Under the pieces are notes generated by a model, which made no database searches, was not told the DNA's origin, and worked only from the letters and a program-made list of their open reading frames with translations. The translations under genes were made by a program, and so were the position numbers. A DNA stretch of 64,000 nucleotides from Pandoraea anhela (GTDB taxonomy: Bacteria > Pseudomonadota > Gammaproteobacteria > Burkholderiales > Burkholderiaceae): assembly GCF_902459655.1 (NCBI RefSeq), contig NZ_CABPSB010000018.1, positions 1-64,000 of the forward strand. Reading direction: 5' to 3'. Position 1 is the first letter of the stretch. The number at the start of each line of letters is the position of its first letter. Positions 55,117-62,392 of this stretch are shown here, piece by piece.

Positions 55117-57285
55117 ATGTCGAGCGCGATGACTCAAGCCTCTCAATCGTCCGAAGCCACGACCGATATCGGCGGTGTCGGTCCGCACCCGATGTTGGCG
55201 CTCACGGGCATCACCCGGCGCTTTCCGTCGGGGGAGCGCGATGTCGTCGTCCTGCGCGATGTGAACCTCACCATCGACGCGGGGGAGATCGTCGCGATCA
55301 TGGGCGCATCGGGCTCGGGCAAGTCGACGCTCATGAACATTCTCGGGTGTCTGGATCACCCGAGCGCGGGGAGCTACCGCGTGGCCGGGCGCGAAACCCG
55401 CGAACTGGACGCCGACGCGCTCGCGCAACTGCGTCGCGAGCACTTCGGGTTCATCTTCCAGCGCTATCATCTGCTGCCGCACCTCGACGCCGCGTCGAAC
55501 GTCGAAATGCCGTCCGTCTATACGGGCACGCCGCATGCGGCGCGTCGTGCGCGTTCGATCATGCTGCTCGAACGACTCGGCCTCGCGGACCGTACGGCGC
55601 ATCGGCCCAGCCAGTTGTCGGGCGGTCAGCAGCAGCGCGTGAGTATCGCGCGCGCGCTGATGAACGGCGGCGAAGTCATTCTGGCGGACGAACCGACCGG
55701 CGCGCTCGACACGCGCAGCGGCCGTGAAGTCATCCGTATTCTCAAGGAACTCAACGCGCTGGGGCACACGGTCATCATCGTGACCCATGACGAGACGGTG
55801 GCCGCCCACGCGCGTCGCATCATCGAGATTCGCGACGGCGAGATCGTGGCCGATCGGCAGAACACGCCGGTCGAGGTTGCGCCGGACGCGCCGACGGACG
55901 CCGCGTCCACCTTGTCCACCTCGTCCACCTCATCCACCTCATCCACCGTGTCCTCCCCGGACGCTGCGCCGGATGAGACGCCGCAGGAAGTGGCGGTGGC
56001 TGCGGCCTCGGCGGCATCGCCGACCGACCCGGCGTCGGTGAACGCCAGTCATGGCGGGGCGATCCCGCCGCGTCGCTGGACGGGCGGCATCGGTCGTTTT
56101 GCCGAAGCGTTTCGCATGGCGTGGATCGCCCTGGTGTCGCATCGGCTGCGTACGTTCCTGACGATGCTCGGCATCATCATCGGGATTACGTCCGTCGTCT
56201 CCATCGTCGCGATCGGCGAGGGGGCAAAGCGCTACATGCTCGCCGAGATCGGCAGCATCGGCACCAACACGATCAACATTTACCCGGGCAAGGACTGGGG
56301 CGACAACCGCGCGACGGCGATCCAGACGCTGGTGCCGGAGGACGTTCAGGCGCTCTCCGAACAGGTCTACGTCGACAGTGCAACGCCCGAGACCGCTCGC
56401 AGCCTGTTGCTGCGTTATCGCAACATCGACGCGAGTGCAATGGTCACGGGCGTGGGCGAGCACTTCTTTCAGGTGCGCGGTCTGAAGATCGGGCAGGGCA
56501 TCGCCTTCGGGCCGGACGAGGTGCGTCGTCAGGCACAGGTCGCGGTCATCGATCAGAACACGCGTCGCAAGCTTTTCGGCGCGAATCCGAATCCGCTGGG
56601 CGAAGTGATCTTCGTGGGCAATCTGCCGTGCGTGGTGATCGGCGTGACGGTCGAGAAGAAGAGTGCGTTCGGCGACACGAAGAGCCTGAATATCTGGGTG
56701 CCGTACACCACGGCGGCGGGGCGCCTGTTCGGACAGCGCAACGTCGACAGCATCACCGTGCGGGTGCGCGACGGCCAGCCGAGCAAGGCCGCCGAGAAGA
56801 GTCTGGAGACGCTCATGACGCAGCGTCACGGCCGCAAGGACTTCTTCACGTACAACATGGACAGCGTGGTGAAGACGGTCGAGAAGACGAGTCAGTCGCT
56901 GACGTTGCTGCTCTCGCTGATTGCCGTGATTTCGCTCGTCGTGGGCGGGATCGGCGTGATGAACATCATGATTGTGTCGGTCACGGAGCGCACGCGGGAG
57001 ATTGGCATCCGCATGGCGGTGGGGGCGCGTCAGAGCGACATCATGCAGCAGTTCCTTGTGGAAGCGGTGATGGTGTGTCTGATCGGCGGCGCCATCGGGA
57101 TTGCCCTGTCCTTCGGGGCGAGTTTCCTGTTCTCGCTGTTCGTCGAGAAATGGAAGATGGTGTTTTCGATGGGCTCGGTCGTCACGGCGTTCCTGTGCTC
57201 GACGCTCATCGGTGTGGTGTTCGGCTTCATGCCGGCGCGAAATGCCGCGCGGCTGGATCCGGTCGAAGCGCTTGCCCGCGATTGA
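55117..57285 (+). CDS. macB: MacB-like ABC exporter with extended repeat linker
   Basis: This 722-residue protein is longer than the usual 650. An N-terminal ATPase has Walker A GASGSGKST (63-71), LSGGQQQRVSIARAL and ILADEPTGALDT. The C-terminal half has a MacB periplasmic core domain and FtsX-type membrane segments (VVSIVAIGEGAKRYMLAEIGSIGTNTINIYPGKDWG; VVGGIGVMNIMIVSVTERTREIGIRMAVGARQSDIMQQFLVEA). The extra length is in a low-complexity Ser/Thr/Asp/Ala linker at about 250-315, including repeated Ser-Thr-Ser units from 9-bp DNA repeats. GGAAGTCGAGG gives the ribosome site. Works with MacA and the NodT-type factor. Confidence 0.92.
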   Translation: MSSAMTQASQSSEATTDIGGVGPHPMLALTGITRRFPSGERDVVVLRDVNLTIDAGEIVAIMGASGSGKSTLMNILGCLDHPSAGSYRVAGRETRELDADALAQLRREHFGFIFQRYHLLPHLDAASNVEMPSVYTGTPHAARRARSIMLLERLGLADRTAHRPSQLSGGQQQRVSIARALMNGGEVILADEPTGALDTRSGREVIRILKELNALGHTVIIVTHDETVAAHARRIIEIRDGEIVADRQNTPVEVAPDAPTDAASTLSTSSTSSTSSTVSSPDAAPDETPQEVAVAAASAASPTDPASVNASHGGAIPPRRWTGGIGRFAEAFRMAWIALVSHRLRTFLTMLGIIIGITSVVSIVAIGEGAKRYMLAEIGSIGTNTINIYPGKDWGDNRATAIQTLVPEDVQALSEQVYVDSATPETARSLLLRYRNIDASAMVTGVGEHFFQVRGLKIGQGIAFGPDEVRRQAQVAVIDQNTRRKLFGANPNPLGEVIFVGNLPCVVIGVTVEKKSAFGDTKSLNIWVPYTTAAGRLFGQRNVDSITVRVRDGQPSKAAEKSLETLMTQRHGRKDFFTYNMDSVVKTVEKTSQSLTLLLSLIAVISLVVGGIGVMNIMIVSVTERTREIGIRMAVGARQSDIMQQFLVEAVMVCLIGGAIGIALSFGASFLFSLFVEKWKMVFSMGSVVTAFLCSTLIGVVFGFMPARNAARLDPVEALARD
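55906..55950 (+). repeat. In-frame 9-bp tandem repeats in the MacB linker
   Basis: Five consecutive units, TCCACCTTG, TCCACCTCG, TCCACCTCA (twice) and TCCACCGTG, encode a Ser-Thr-Ser/Leu-rich stretch at residues 264-278. The unit length is a multiple of three, so copy changes keep the frame and would change only linker length. Confidence 0.85.
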
Positions 57286-57296
57286 GGTATTGCCAG

Positions 57297-58919
57297 ATGA
57301 CCCGAATGATGTCTGAGACTCGCAAGTGGTTGGATTCGTCCGTTGGTTCGGCGTCGTTGGCATCGTCGGTGCCGTCGGTGCCGTCGGTGCCGTCGGCAAT
57401 GTCGCTGCGTCGCTCCGGACTCGCGCTGGCCAGCGTTGCGGCGCTGCTTGCGGGGTGTGCCGGGGCGCGTCACGATGCGCTGCCCACGGTGCCCGTGCCG
57501 GCCCAATGGACGGGCGCGCCCGTGGCCGCCACTGTGCCGCTCGCGGCGGCGGTGTCCGATCCCACGGGCAATACGACCCGTGGGGTCAATGCGGTGGTTG
57601 GGGTGGATGGGGTCGATGGCGTCGATGGCGTCGATGGCGTCGATGGGGGCGACAGGCGCCATGCGGCGGCGATCGCGCCGGACTTCTGGCGTGCGTTCGG
57701 CGATCCGGTGCTCGACACGCTCATTGCCGACACGCTCGCCGTCAACAACGATCTGGCGGCGGCGGGGATTCGCGTCTATCGTGCGCAATTGCAGGCCGGA
57801 TTGGCGGATACCAACCTGACGCCGTCGGTAACGGTCAACGGCACCGGTACCGTGTCGCGCACCCTCGATACGCATGCGATGGGGCGCAAAAGCGCGTTGC
57901 AGGCCACGGCGTCCTACGAACTGGATCTGTGGGGCAAACTCGCGGCGCAGCGTGACGCCGCGCGCTGGGAGTATGAAGCGACCGATGCCGACCGGGAGGC
58001 AGCACGCCTGTCGCTCATCAGCACGACGGCGCAGCTTTACTGGACGATCGGGTTCCTGAACCAGCAGATCGCCAATACGCAGAGCAACATTGCCTACACG
58101 GAGCGCATTCTGGCGTTGGTGCGCTCGCGTTACGCGGCAGGCGCGGTGTCGGGGTTGGACGTCGCACAGACGGAAGGGAATCTGGCGGACCAGCGCGCGA
58201 CGTTGACGCAACTGGTGCAGCAGCGCACGGAAAACCGCAATGCACTGGCAATCCTGTTCGACCGTCCGCCGGAGCAGGCGGCTGCCGAGCCGTCGGTGCT
58301 GCCGACGCAGGCGTTGCCGGTGGTGCCCGCCGGATTGCCGGCCGAGTTGCTTGGGCGTCGGCCGGACTTGCGCGCGTCGGAACTGCGTTTGCGGGGCACG
58401 CTCGCCAATGTCGACATCACTCGTACGAGCTTTTACCCGACCTTCACGCTCACCGGGCAACTGGGAACGACGAGCACGTCGCTGGAGCGCGTGTTGCAGA
58501 ACCCGGTCGGATCGCTGGGGCTGGGATTGGCGCTGCCGTTCATTCAGTGGAACACGATGCAGTTGCAGATCAAGGTGTCGCAGACGCAGTACGAAGAAGC
58601 CGTGGTGAACTTCCGCCAGCGCCTCTATACGGCGCTGAGCGAAGTCGAGAATGCGTTGTCCGCGCGTGAACAGCTGACCCGGGAAAGCGAGCAACGCGCA
58701 CTGTCGCTCGCGCAGGCGCAACGGGCCGAGACGTTGTTGCGCTCGCGCTATCGGGCGGGCGCCATCGGGGTGCAGCCGTGGCTGGAGCAGCTTCGGTTGC
58801 TGCGTGCGGCGCAGACGGCGGACGCGCAGACGCGTCTGAACCGTCTGAACAACCGCATGGCGCTGTACAAGGCGCTGGGCGGCGCCGGGAATGCGTCGGA
58901 TGTGAATTCACGGGGTTGA
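57297..58919 (+). CDS. NodT-type outer-membrane efflux lipoprotein
   Basis: This protein of about 540 residues is a TolC-like trimeric outer-membrane factor. Two outer membrane efflux repeats are seen (LIADTLAVNNDLAAAGIRVYRAQLQAGLADTNLTPSVTV; VLPTQALPVVPAGLPAELLGRRPDLRASELRL; TFTLTGQLGTTS). The lipobox LLAGC puts the modified Cys at residue 54 from the ATG at 57297, which has a GAGG site. An internal ATG at 57399 would give a normal-length lipoprotein signal but lacks a ribosome site. The 34-residue extension is mostly a Ser-Val-Pro repeat. A second 9-bp repeat encodes Val-Asp-Gly units just after the lipobox region. Confidence 0.88.
   Translation: MTRMMSETRKWLDSSVGSASLASSVPSVPSVPSAMSLRRSGLALASVAALLAGCAGARHDALPTVPVPAQWTGAPVAATVPLAAAVSDPTGNTTRGVNAVVGVDGVDGVDGVDGVDGGDRRHAAAIAPDFWRAFGDPVLDTLIADTLAVNNDLAAAGIRVYRAQLQAGLADTNLTPSVTVNGTGTVSRTLDTHAMGRKSALQATASYELDLWGKLAAQRDAARWEYEATDADREAARLSLISTTAQLYWTIGFLNQQIANTQSNIAYTERILALVRSRYAAGAVSGLDVAQTEGNLADQRATLTQLVQQRTENRNALAILFDRPPEQAAAEPSVLPTQALPVVPAGLPAELLGRRPDLRASELRLRGTLANVDITRTSFYPTFTLTGQLGTTSTSLERVLQNPVGSLGLGLALPFIQWNTMQLQIKVSQTQYEEAVVNFRQRLYTALSEVENALSAREQLTRESEQRALSLAQAQRAETLLRSRYRAGAIGVQPWLEQLRLLRAAQTADAQTRLNRLNNRMALYKALGGAGNASDVNSRG
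57365..57396 (+). repeat. 9-bp repeats (GTCGGTGCC) before the lipoprotein signal
   Basis: Three full copies and a partial one of GTCGGTGCC encode Ser-Val-Pro repeats in the N-terminal extension of the NodT-type protein, directly upstream of the alternative start at 57399. If 57399 is the real start, the repeats are untranslated leader. Confidence 0.8.
57604..57648 (+). repeat. 9-bp repeats (GTCGATGGC) encoding Val-Asp-Gly units
   Basis: Five units, GTGGATGGG, GTCGATGGC (three times) and GTCGATGGG, are preceded by a degenerate copy at 57595. They encode a Val-Asp-Gly run in the segment between the lipidated Cys and the first efflux repeat. Confidence 0.85.
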
Positions 58920-59125
58920 GCGGGAGGATATCGTCGCCGCCGACAGGCGTGCGGCGTAGTGTCCCGTTTGCTCGGGTGTGCAGCCCCCCTGATGCGTCGA
59001 TGCGAGCATTTTCCTCATGCAGCATGAAAGATCGATCAGATGGCTCGTCAGGACGTCGATTACGAGCAGAGGCATCGCGAGAGAAAAATACAATGGCATC
59101 TTTCTCTTTCGTGTCATGACGTTCG

Positions 59126-59980
59126 ATGTCCAGTCAACGGAATACTGCGTTCGCGGCCGCATTCGCCGGGATGGTGTCGGTCCAATCCGGGGCGGCGTTC
59201 GCGAAATCGCTGTTCCCGCTGGTCGGCAGTGAGGGCGTCGCCGCGTTACGTCTCGGCATTTCCTCTCTCGTCCTCATCGCCGTTTTCAGACCGTGGAATC
59301 TGAATCTCCGGCAACTCGGTATTTCCTGGCGGACGATGTTGGCCTACGGCGTCACGCTGGCGCTCATGAATCTGCTCATCTACCGCGCCTTCGCCTACAT
59401 TCCCGTGAGCATTGCGATTTCCATCGAGGTGATGGGGCCGCTGGTGGCTGCCTTGCTAAGCTCGCGAAAGACGACCGATCTCGTCTGGATTGCGCTCGCG
59501 GCCCTTGGCATGGTGTGGCTCGCGATAGGGGATGTGCACGGTGAAATCGACATTCGTGGCGTGCTTTTCGCGCTGGCGGCGGCGTTGTTTTGGGGCGTGT
59601 ATGTGATTGTGGGGCGTAAAGCCTCCGGCGGCGGCGGGCGCACGGTTGCTATGGGCATGTCGATTGCCGCGTTGATTGCTGTGCCATTGGGGATGTTGCA
59701 GGCGGGCACGGCGTTGCTCGTGCCGCATGTCCTGTGGATCGGCCTCGGCGTGGCGGTATTGTCGAGCATGCTGCCGTTCTTGCTCGATATCTATGCGATG
59801 CGTCGTTTGCCTGCGCGGGTGTTCGGCGTGTTGCTGAGCGGGTCGCCGGCGGTCAGCGCGATTGCCGGATGGTGGGTGTTGCACGAGACGTTGACGATCA
59901 CGCAATGCGTGGGCATTGGCTGCGTGATGGCGGCGTGTGCCGGGTGCGCGTTGTTTTCCCGACAGCAGACCGACGTCTGA
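59126..59980 (+). CDS. EamA/RhtA-type transporter
   Basis: This 284-residue inner-membrane protein has ten hydrophobic segments in two EamA repeats. SVQSGAAFAKSLFPLVGSEGVAALRLGISSLVL, YRAFAYIPVSIAISIEVMGPLVAALLSSR and GVLLSGSPAVSAIAGWWVLHETLT match the RhtA (threonine/homoserine exporter) group. The substrate is inferred only from that similarity. Convergent with an Lrp-family gene nine bases away, so it is probably an amino acid exporter, although the regulator is not divergent. Confidence 0.88.
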   Translation: MSSQRNTAFAAAFAGMVSVQSGAAFAKSLFPLVGSEGVAALRLGISSLVLIAVFRPWNLNLRQLGISWRTMLAYGVTLALMNLLIYRAFAYIPVSIAISIEVMGPLVAALLSSRKTTDLVWIALAALGMVWLAIGDVHGEIDIRGVLFALAAALFWGVYVIVGRKASGGGGRTVAMGMSIAALIAVPLGMLQAGTALLVPHVLWIGLGVAVLSSMLPFLLDIYAMRRLPARVFGVLLSGSPAVSAIAGWWVLHETLTITQCVGIGCVMAACAGCALFSRQQTDV

Positions 59981-59989
59981 CCGTCCTGG

Positions 59990-60481
59990 TCATTTCAAAT
60001 CGAAGAGCGGGATCTTGAGACCGGTTTTCACTTGATCGAGAACGATCAGGGTCCGATAGGTGAGGATATCGGGGTTGTCGGCGAAGTGTTGTCGGATGAG
60101 CTGCTCGAAGTGCTGCAAATCCCGCGAAATCATGATGATGATGAACGACACGCCGCCGTTCACGAAATAGCACTGCTGGATCTCCTCGACGTCCCGGAAA
60201 TAGCGCTTGGCCCGATCCATCACGAGGCTCCGGTCTTCGACGAGCCGCGATTCGATGACAGCGGTTATCGGGTTGCCGACAAGCTGCGGATTGAGCACCG
60301 CAACGTGACTCCGGATCACCCCCTTGCTCTCCAACCGACTGATACGACGCTGCACCGACGGCGTCGAAAGCCCAACTTTTTCCGCGATTGCCGAGTGCGA
60401 CAGGTGGTTGTCGGTTTGCAGCAGGTCGAGAATGTGCAGATCAAACCGATCCAGACCGTCTTTGTCGATTTTGTTTTTCAT
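59990..60481 (-). CDS. Lrp/AsnC-family transcriptional regulator
   Basis: The 163-residue protein has the Lrp fold: N-terminal helix-turn-helix (LDRFDLHILDLLQTDNHLSHSAIAEKVGLSTPSVQRRISRLESKGVI) and a C-terminal RAM domain (YFVNGGVSFIIIMISRDLQHFEQLIRQHF). ATG at 60481. Such regulators bind amino acids and often control amino acid export, which fits the neighbouring RhtA-like gene. A long imperfect hairpin lies upstream at 60580-60619. Confidence 0.9.
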   Translation of the reverse strand: MKNKIDKDGLDRFDLHILDLLQTDNHLSHSAIAEKVGLSTPSVQRRISRLESKGVIRSHVAVLNPQLVGNPITAVIESRLVEDRSLVMDRAKRYFRDVEEIQQCYFVNGGVSFIIIMISRDLQHFEQLIRQHFADNPDILTYRTLIVLDQVKTGLKIPLFDLK

Positions 60482-60579
60482 CTGAGGCGCGGGGTGGGCT
60501 TGGCGGCGGCTTGGAAGTTTAGAGGGTGCGTTAGTTTAGCGGGTATGCGCGTGAATTGATGGCCACGCTGCTTGCGGCG

Positions 60580-60619
60580 TCATGGAATGACGGCTCGAAG
60601 GTGAGCGTCAATTCCATGA
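60580..60619. other. Imperfect hairpin between the SDR and Lrp genes
   Basis: TCATGGAAT then GACG (60580-60592) pair with CGTC then ATTCCATGA (60606-60619), 13 bp with one bulged A and a 13-base loop. It is downstream of the SDR stop and upstream of the Lrp start on the same strand. It lacks a T run, so it may be an operator or an mRNA-end structure. Confidence 0.5.
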
Positions 60620-60636
60620 CGGCTATGCGCGTAACG

Positions 60637-60692
60637 GCGCGATCAGGTGGGCGCGATCAGGCGGGTGCGATCAGGCAGGCGCGCTCAGGCAG
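60637..60692. repeat. Four tandem 14-bp repeats at the SDR gene end
   Basis: Units GCGCGATCAGGTGG, GCGCGATCAGGCGG, GTGCGATCAGGCAG and GCGCGCTCAGGCAG follow in register. The fourth overlaps the last codons of the SDR gene, whose stop codon is at 60685-60687. Confidence 0.8.
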
Positions 60693-61590
60693 GCGCGAAT
60701 GCGGCCGCATGGCGGCGTGCGAATTCGGCGGCGGACATCGGCGCGCGACCGACTAATTGCTGGAAGGTGTGGGTCATGCGGTCGTAGCGGTTCTCGCGGT
60801 GCAACTCGGCCATGACGACCAGATGTGCGACCAGATGCGCCGGCTGGTTGGCCTCCCGGAGCCTGGCTTCCCACATCGGCATCGGCACGTTGACATACTG
60901 GATGGGGCGGCCCAATGCATTGCCGAATGCCTGCGCGATTTCGGTCATTGTCAGCGACTGCGGGCCGGTCAGTTCATAGACGTTTCCGATATGCGGCGCC
61001 GGATTTGCCAGCACAGCCGCGGCGACGGCCCCCACGTCGGCGGCGGCGATCGGCGAGGTCTTGCCGTCACCGAACGGCAGGCGGATGGCGTTGTCGTCGC
61101 GGATCCCCTTGGCCGCCGGCAGGAACAGACCTTCGAAGAAGGTGGTTGGACGCAAGTACACCACAGGCAGGCCGGACCAGCGCAGCACCTGTTCGGCCAG
61201 CCAGTGCTGCTTCTGTTGCGGGCTGCCGGTGGTCTGCGTCTCGCTCATCTGCGACAGCGTCATTTGCGACAGGTTGACGAAGGCCTTCACACCCAGGCTT
61301 TTGGCGGTCACGGCGACGTTGACGGTCGCCTCCAGGAAGTTGGGCGAAACCGACATCGTGAAGTACACCACCGAGCAGCCTTGCATGGCCGCACGTACGG
61401 CGACGATGTCCAGCATGTCGGCGACCACCACTTCGGCTCCCAGATCACGCAGCATGTCGGCGCGCGCATCCAGCGTACGCACCATGGCGCGCACGCGATG
61501 ACCTTGTGCCAGCAAGAGTGGAATGGCGGAGCGCGCGGTCGAACCGACGCCGCCGGCGGCGCCGGTGATGAGGATGGTGTCTTGGGACAT
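60685..61590 (-). CDS. NmrA/SDR-type NAD(P)-binding oxidoreductase
   Basis: This 301-residue atypical short-chain dehydrogenase of the NmrA/quinone-oxidoreductase-2-like group has an N-terminal ILITGAAGGVGSTARSAIPLLL nucleotide loop, AMVRTLDARADMLRDLGAEVVVADMLD, and a C-terminal substrate lobe. The Tyr-x-x-x-Lys pair of classical SDRs is not evident. AAGGAAG sets ATG at 61590. It is divergent from a PadR gene with two PadR-type operators between, so it is probably repressed by that protein. Confidence 0.87.
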   Translation of the reverse strand: MSQDTILITGAAGGVGSTARSAIPLLLAQGHRVRAMVRTLDARADMLRDLGAEVVVADMLDIVAVRAAMQGCSVVYFTMSVSPNFLEATVNVAVTAKSLGVKAFVNLSQMTLSQMSETQTTGSPQQKQHWLAEQVLRWSGLPVVYLRPTTFFEGLFLPAAKGIRDDNAIRLPFGDGKTSPIAAADVGAVAAAVLANPAPHIGNVYELTGPQSLTMTEIAQAFGNALGRPIQYVNVPMPMWEARLREANQPAHLVAHLVVMAELHRENRYDRMTHTFQQLVGRAPMSAAEFARRHAAAFAPA

Positions 61591-61691
61591 GAGTTGCTTC
61601 CTTGTACTGGAACGAGTGAACGGGATGACGACGGCCATGGGCGACACTACGAACACTGGCGCAACCGCCGCCAGGTCCATGCTAAGATCGG

Positions 61692-61747
61692 TATGTTTGA
61701 AATAACATAGTGGCACGAGAATCTAACTATGTCAAAAAAAACATAGT
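61692..61747. promoter_or_regulatory. Two PadR-type operators (ATGT-N8-ACAT)
   Basis: Site 1 reads TATGT (61692-61696), eight bases, ACATA (61705-61709). Site 2 reads ACTATGT (61726-61732), eight bases, ACATAGT (61741-61747), a perfect 7-bp repeat. Both match the published PadR consensus ATGT-N8-ACAT exactly, and their centres are 36 bp apart. They lie between the divergent SDR and padR genes. Confidence 0.75.
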
Positions 61748-61788
61748 CAGTCGGCGTGCGTGTTGACGCAGTCAAGGAGGAAATGCGA

Positions 61789-62346
61789 GTGAGCGATCGG
61801 AAGGAAGCCGGGGCGAGCAAGGAAAAGCCACTGAAAAACGTTCTTCTTGCAGCAATACATAACCAGCCGCGTTCTGGCTATGAACTGACCAAATGGTTGC
61901 AGATGGCGGGGCAGCATTGCTGGTCGGTTGACCATAGCTCGGTGTATCCGGCGTTGCGCGAGATGGAGAGAGATGGACTCATCGAATCGGAGCGCTTGCC
62001 GGGAACGCGGGGGCCGGAACGCTCGATCTACAGCCTGACCGTTGCCGGACGTGAGAAGCTGACGGCCTGGGTGGCATCCGCTTCGCCGCGCCCGGCCATC
62101 AAGGACGAGCAGATACTGCGGGTGTTATGTTTCGACTTGCTGCCGCGAGAGACAGCGTTGACGCAGATCCGTGCGGTGCGGGCAGACCATCAGGCCCAGC
62201 TTGATGCCTTTCTCGCGCGGCAGGCCGTGCTGACCGAGCAGCAGCTTGGGCCGCTGCTGGTGACGCGTCGCGGCGTGTTGGCGGAGCAGGCCTATATCGC
62301 GTGGTGCGACGAGGTGGCGGAAATGATCGCCCGCAGGAAACCCTGA
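61789..62346 (+). CDS. PadR-family transcriptional regulator
   Basis: This protein of about 185 residues has a PadR winged helix (KNVLLAAIHNQPRSGYELTKWL, WSVDHSSVYPALREMERDGLIESERL, RSIYSLTVAGREKL) and a C-terminal helical dimerisation domain. AAGGAGG (61774-61780) is only two bases before ATG at 61783 but eight before GTG at 61789, so the GTG is the better start. It is divergent from the SDR gene; the two operators in between suggest repression of both. Confidence 0.88.
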   Translation: MSDRKEAGASKEKPLKNVLLAAIHNQPRSGYELTKWLQMAGQHCWSVDHSSVYPALREMERDGLIESERLPGTRGPERSIYSLTVAGREKLTAWVASASPRPAIKDEQILRVLCFDLLPRETALTQIRAVRADHQAQLDAFLARQAVLTEQQLGPLLVTRRGVLAEQAYIAWCDEVAEMIARRKP

Positions 62347-62392
62347 TGTCAGGCCGGATGCCGGCGGGGCGTATGGCTTGAATGCCGGAAGA

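Noticed and set aside
53749-55809. Long minus-strand open frame opposite macA and the start of macB
   Set aside because: Antisense of two well-recognised genes; low-complexity Arg/His composition and no domain.
57030-58721. Long minus-strand open frame opposite the NodT-type gene
   Set aside because: Antisense shadow; the plus strand carries all outer-membrane efflux motifs.
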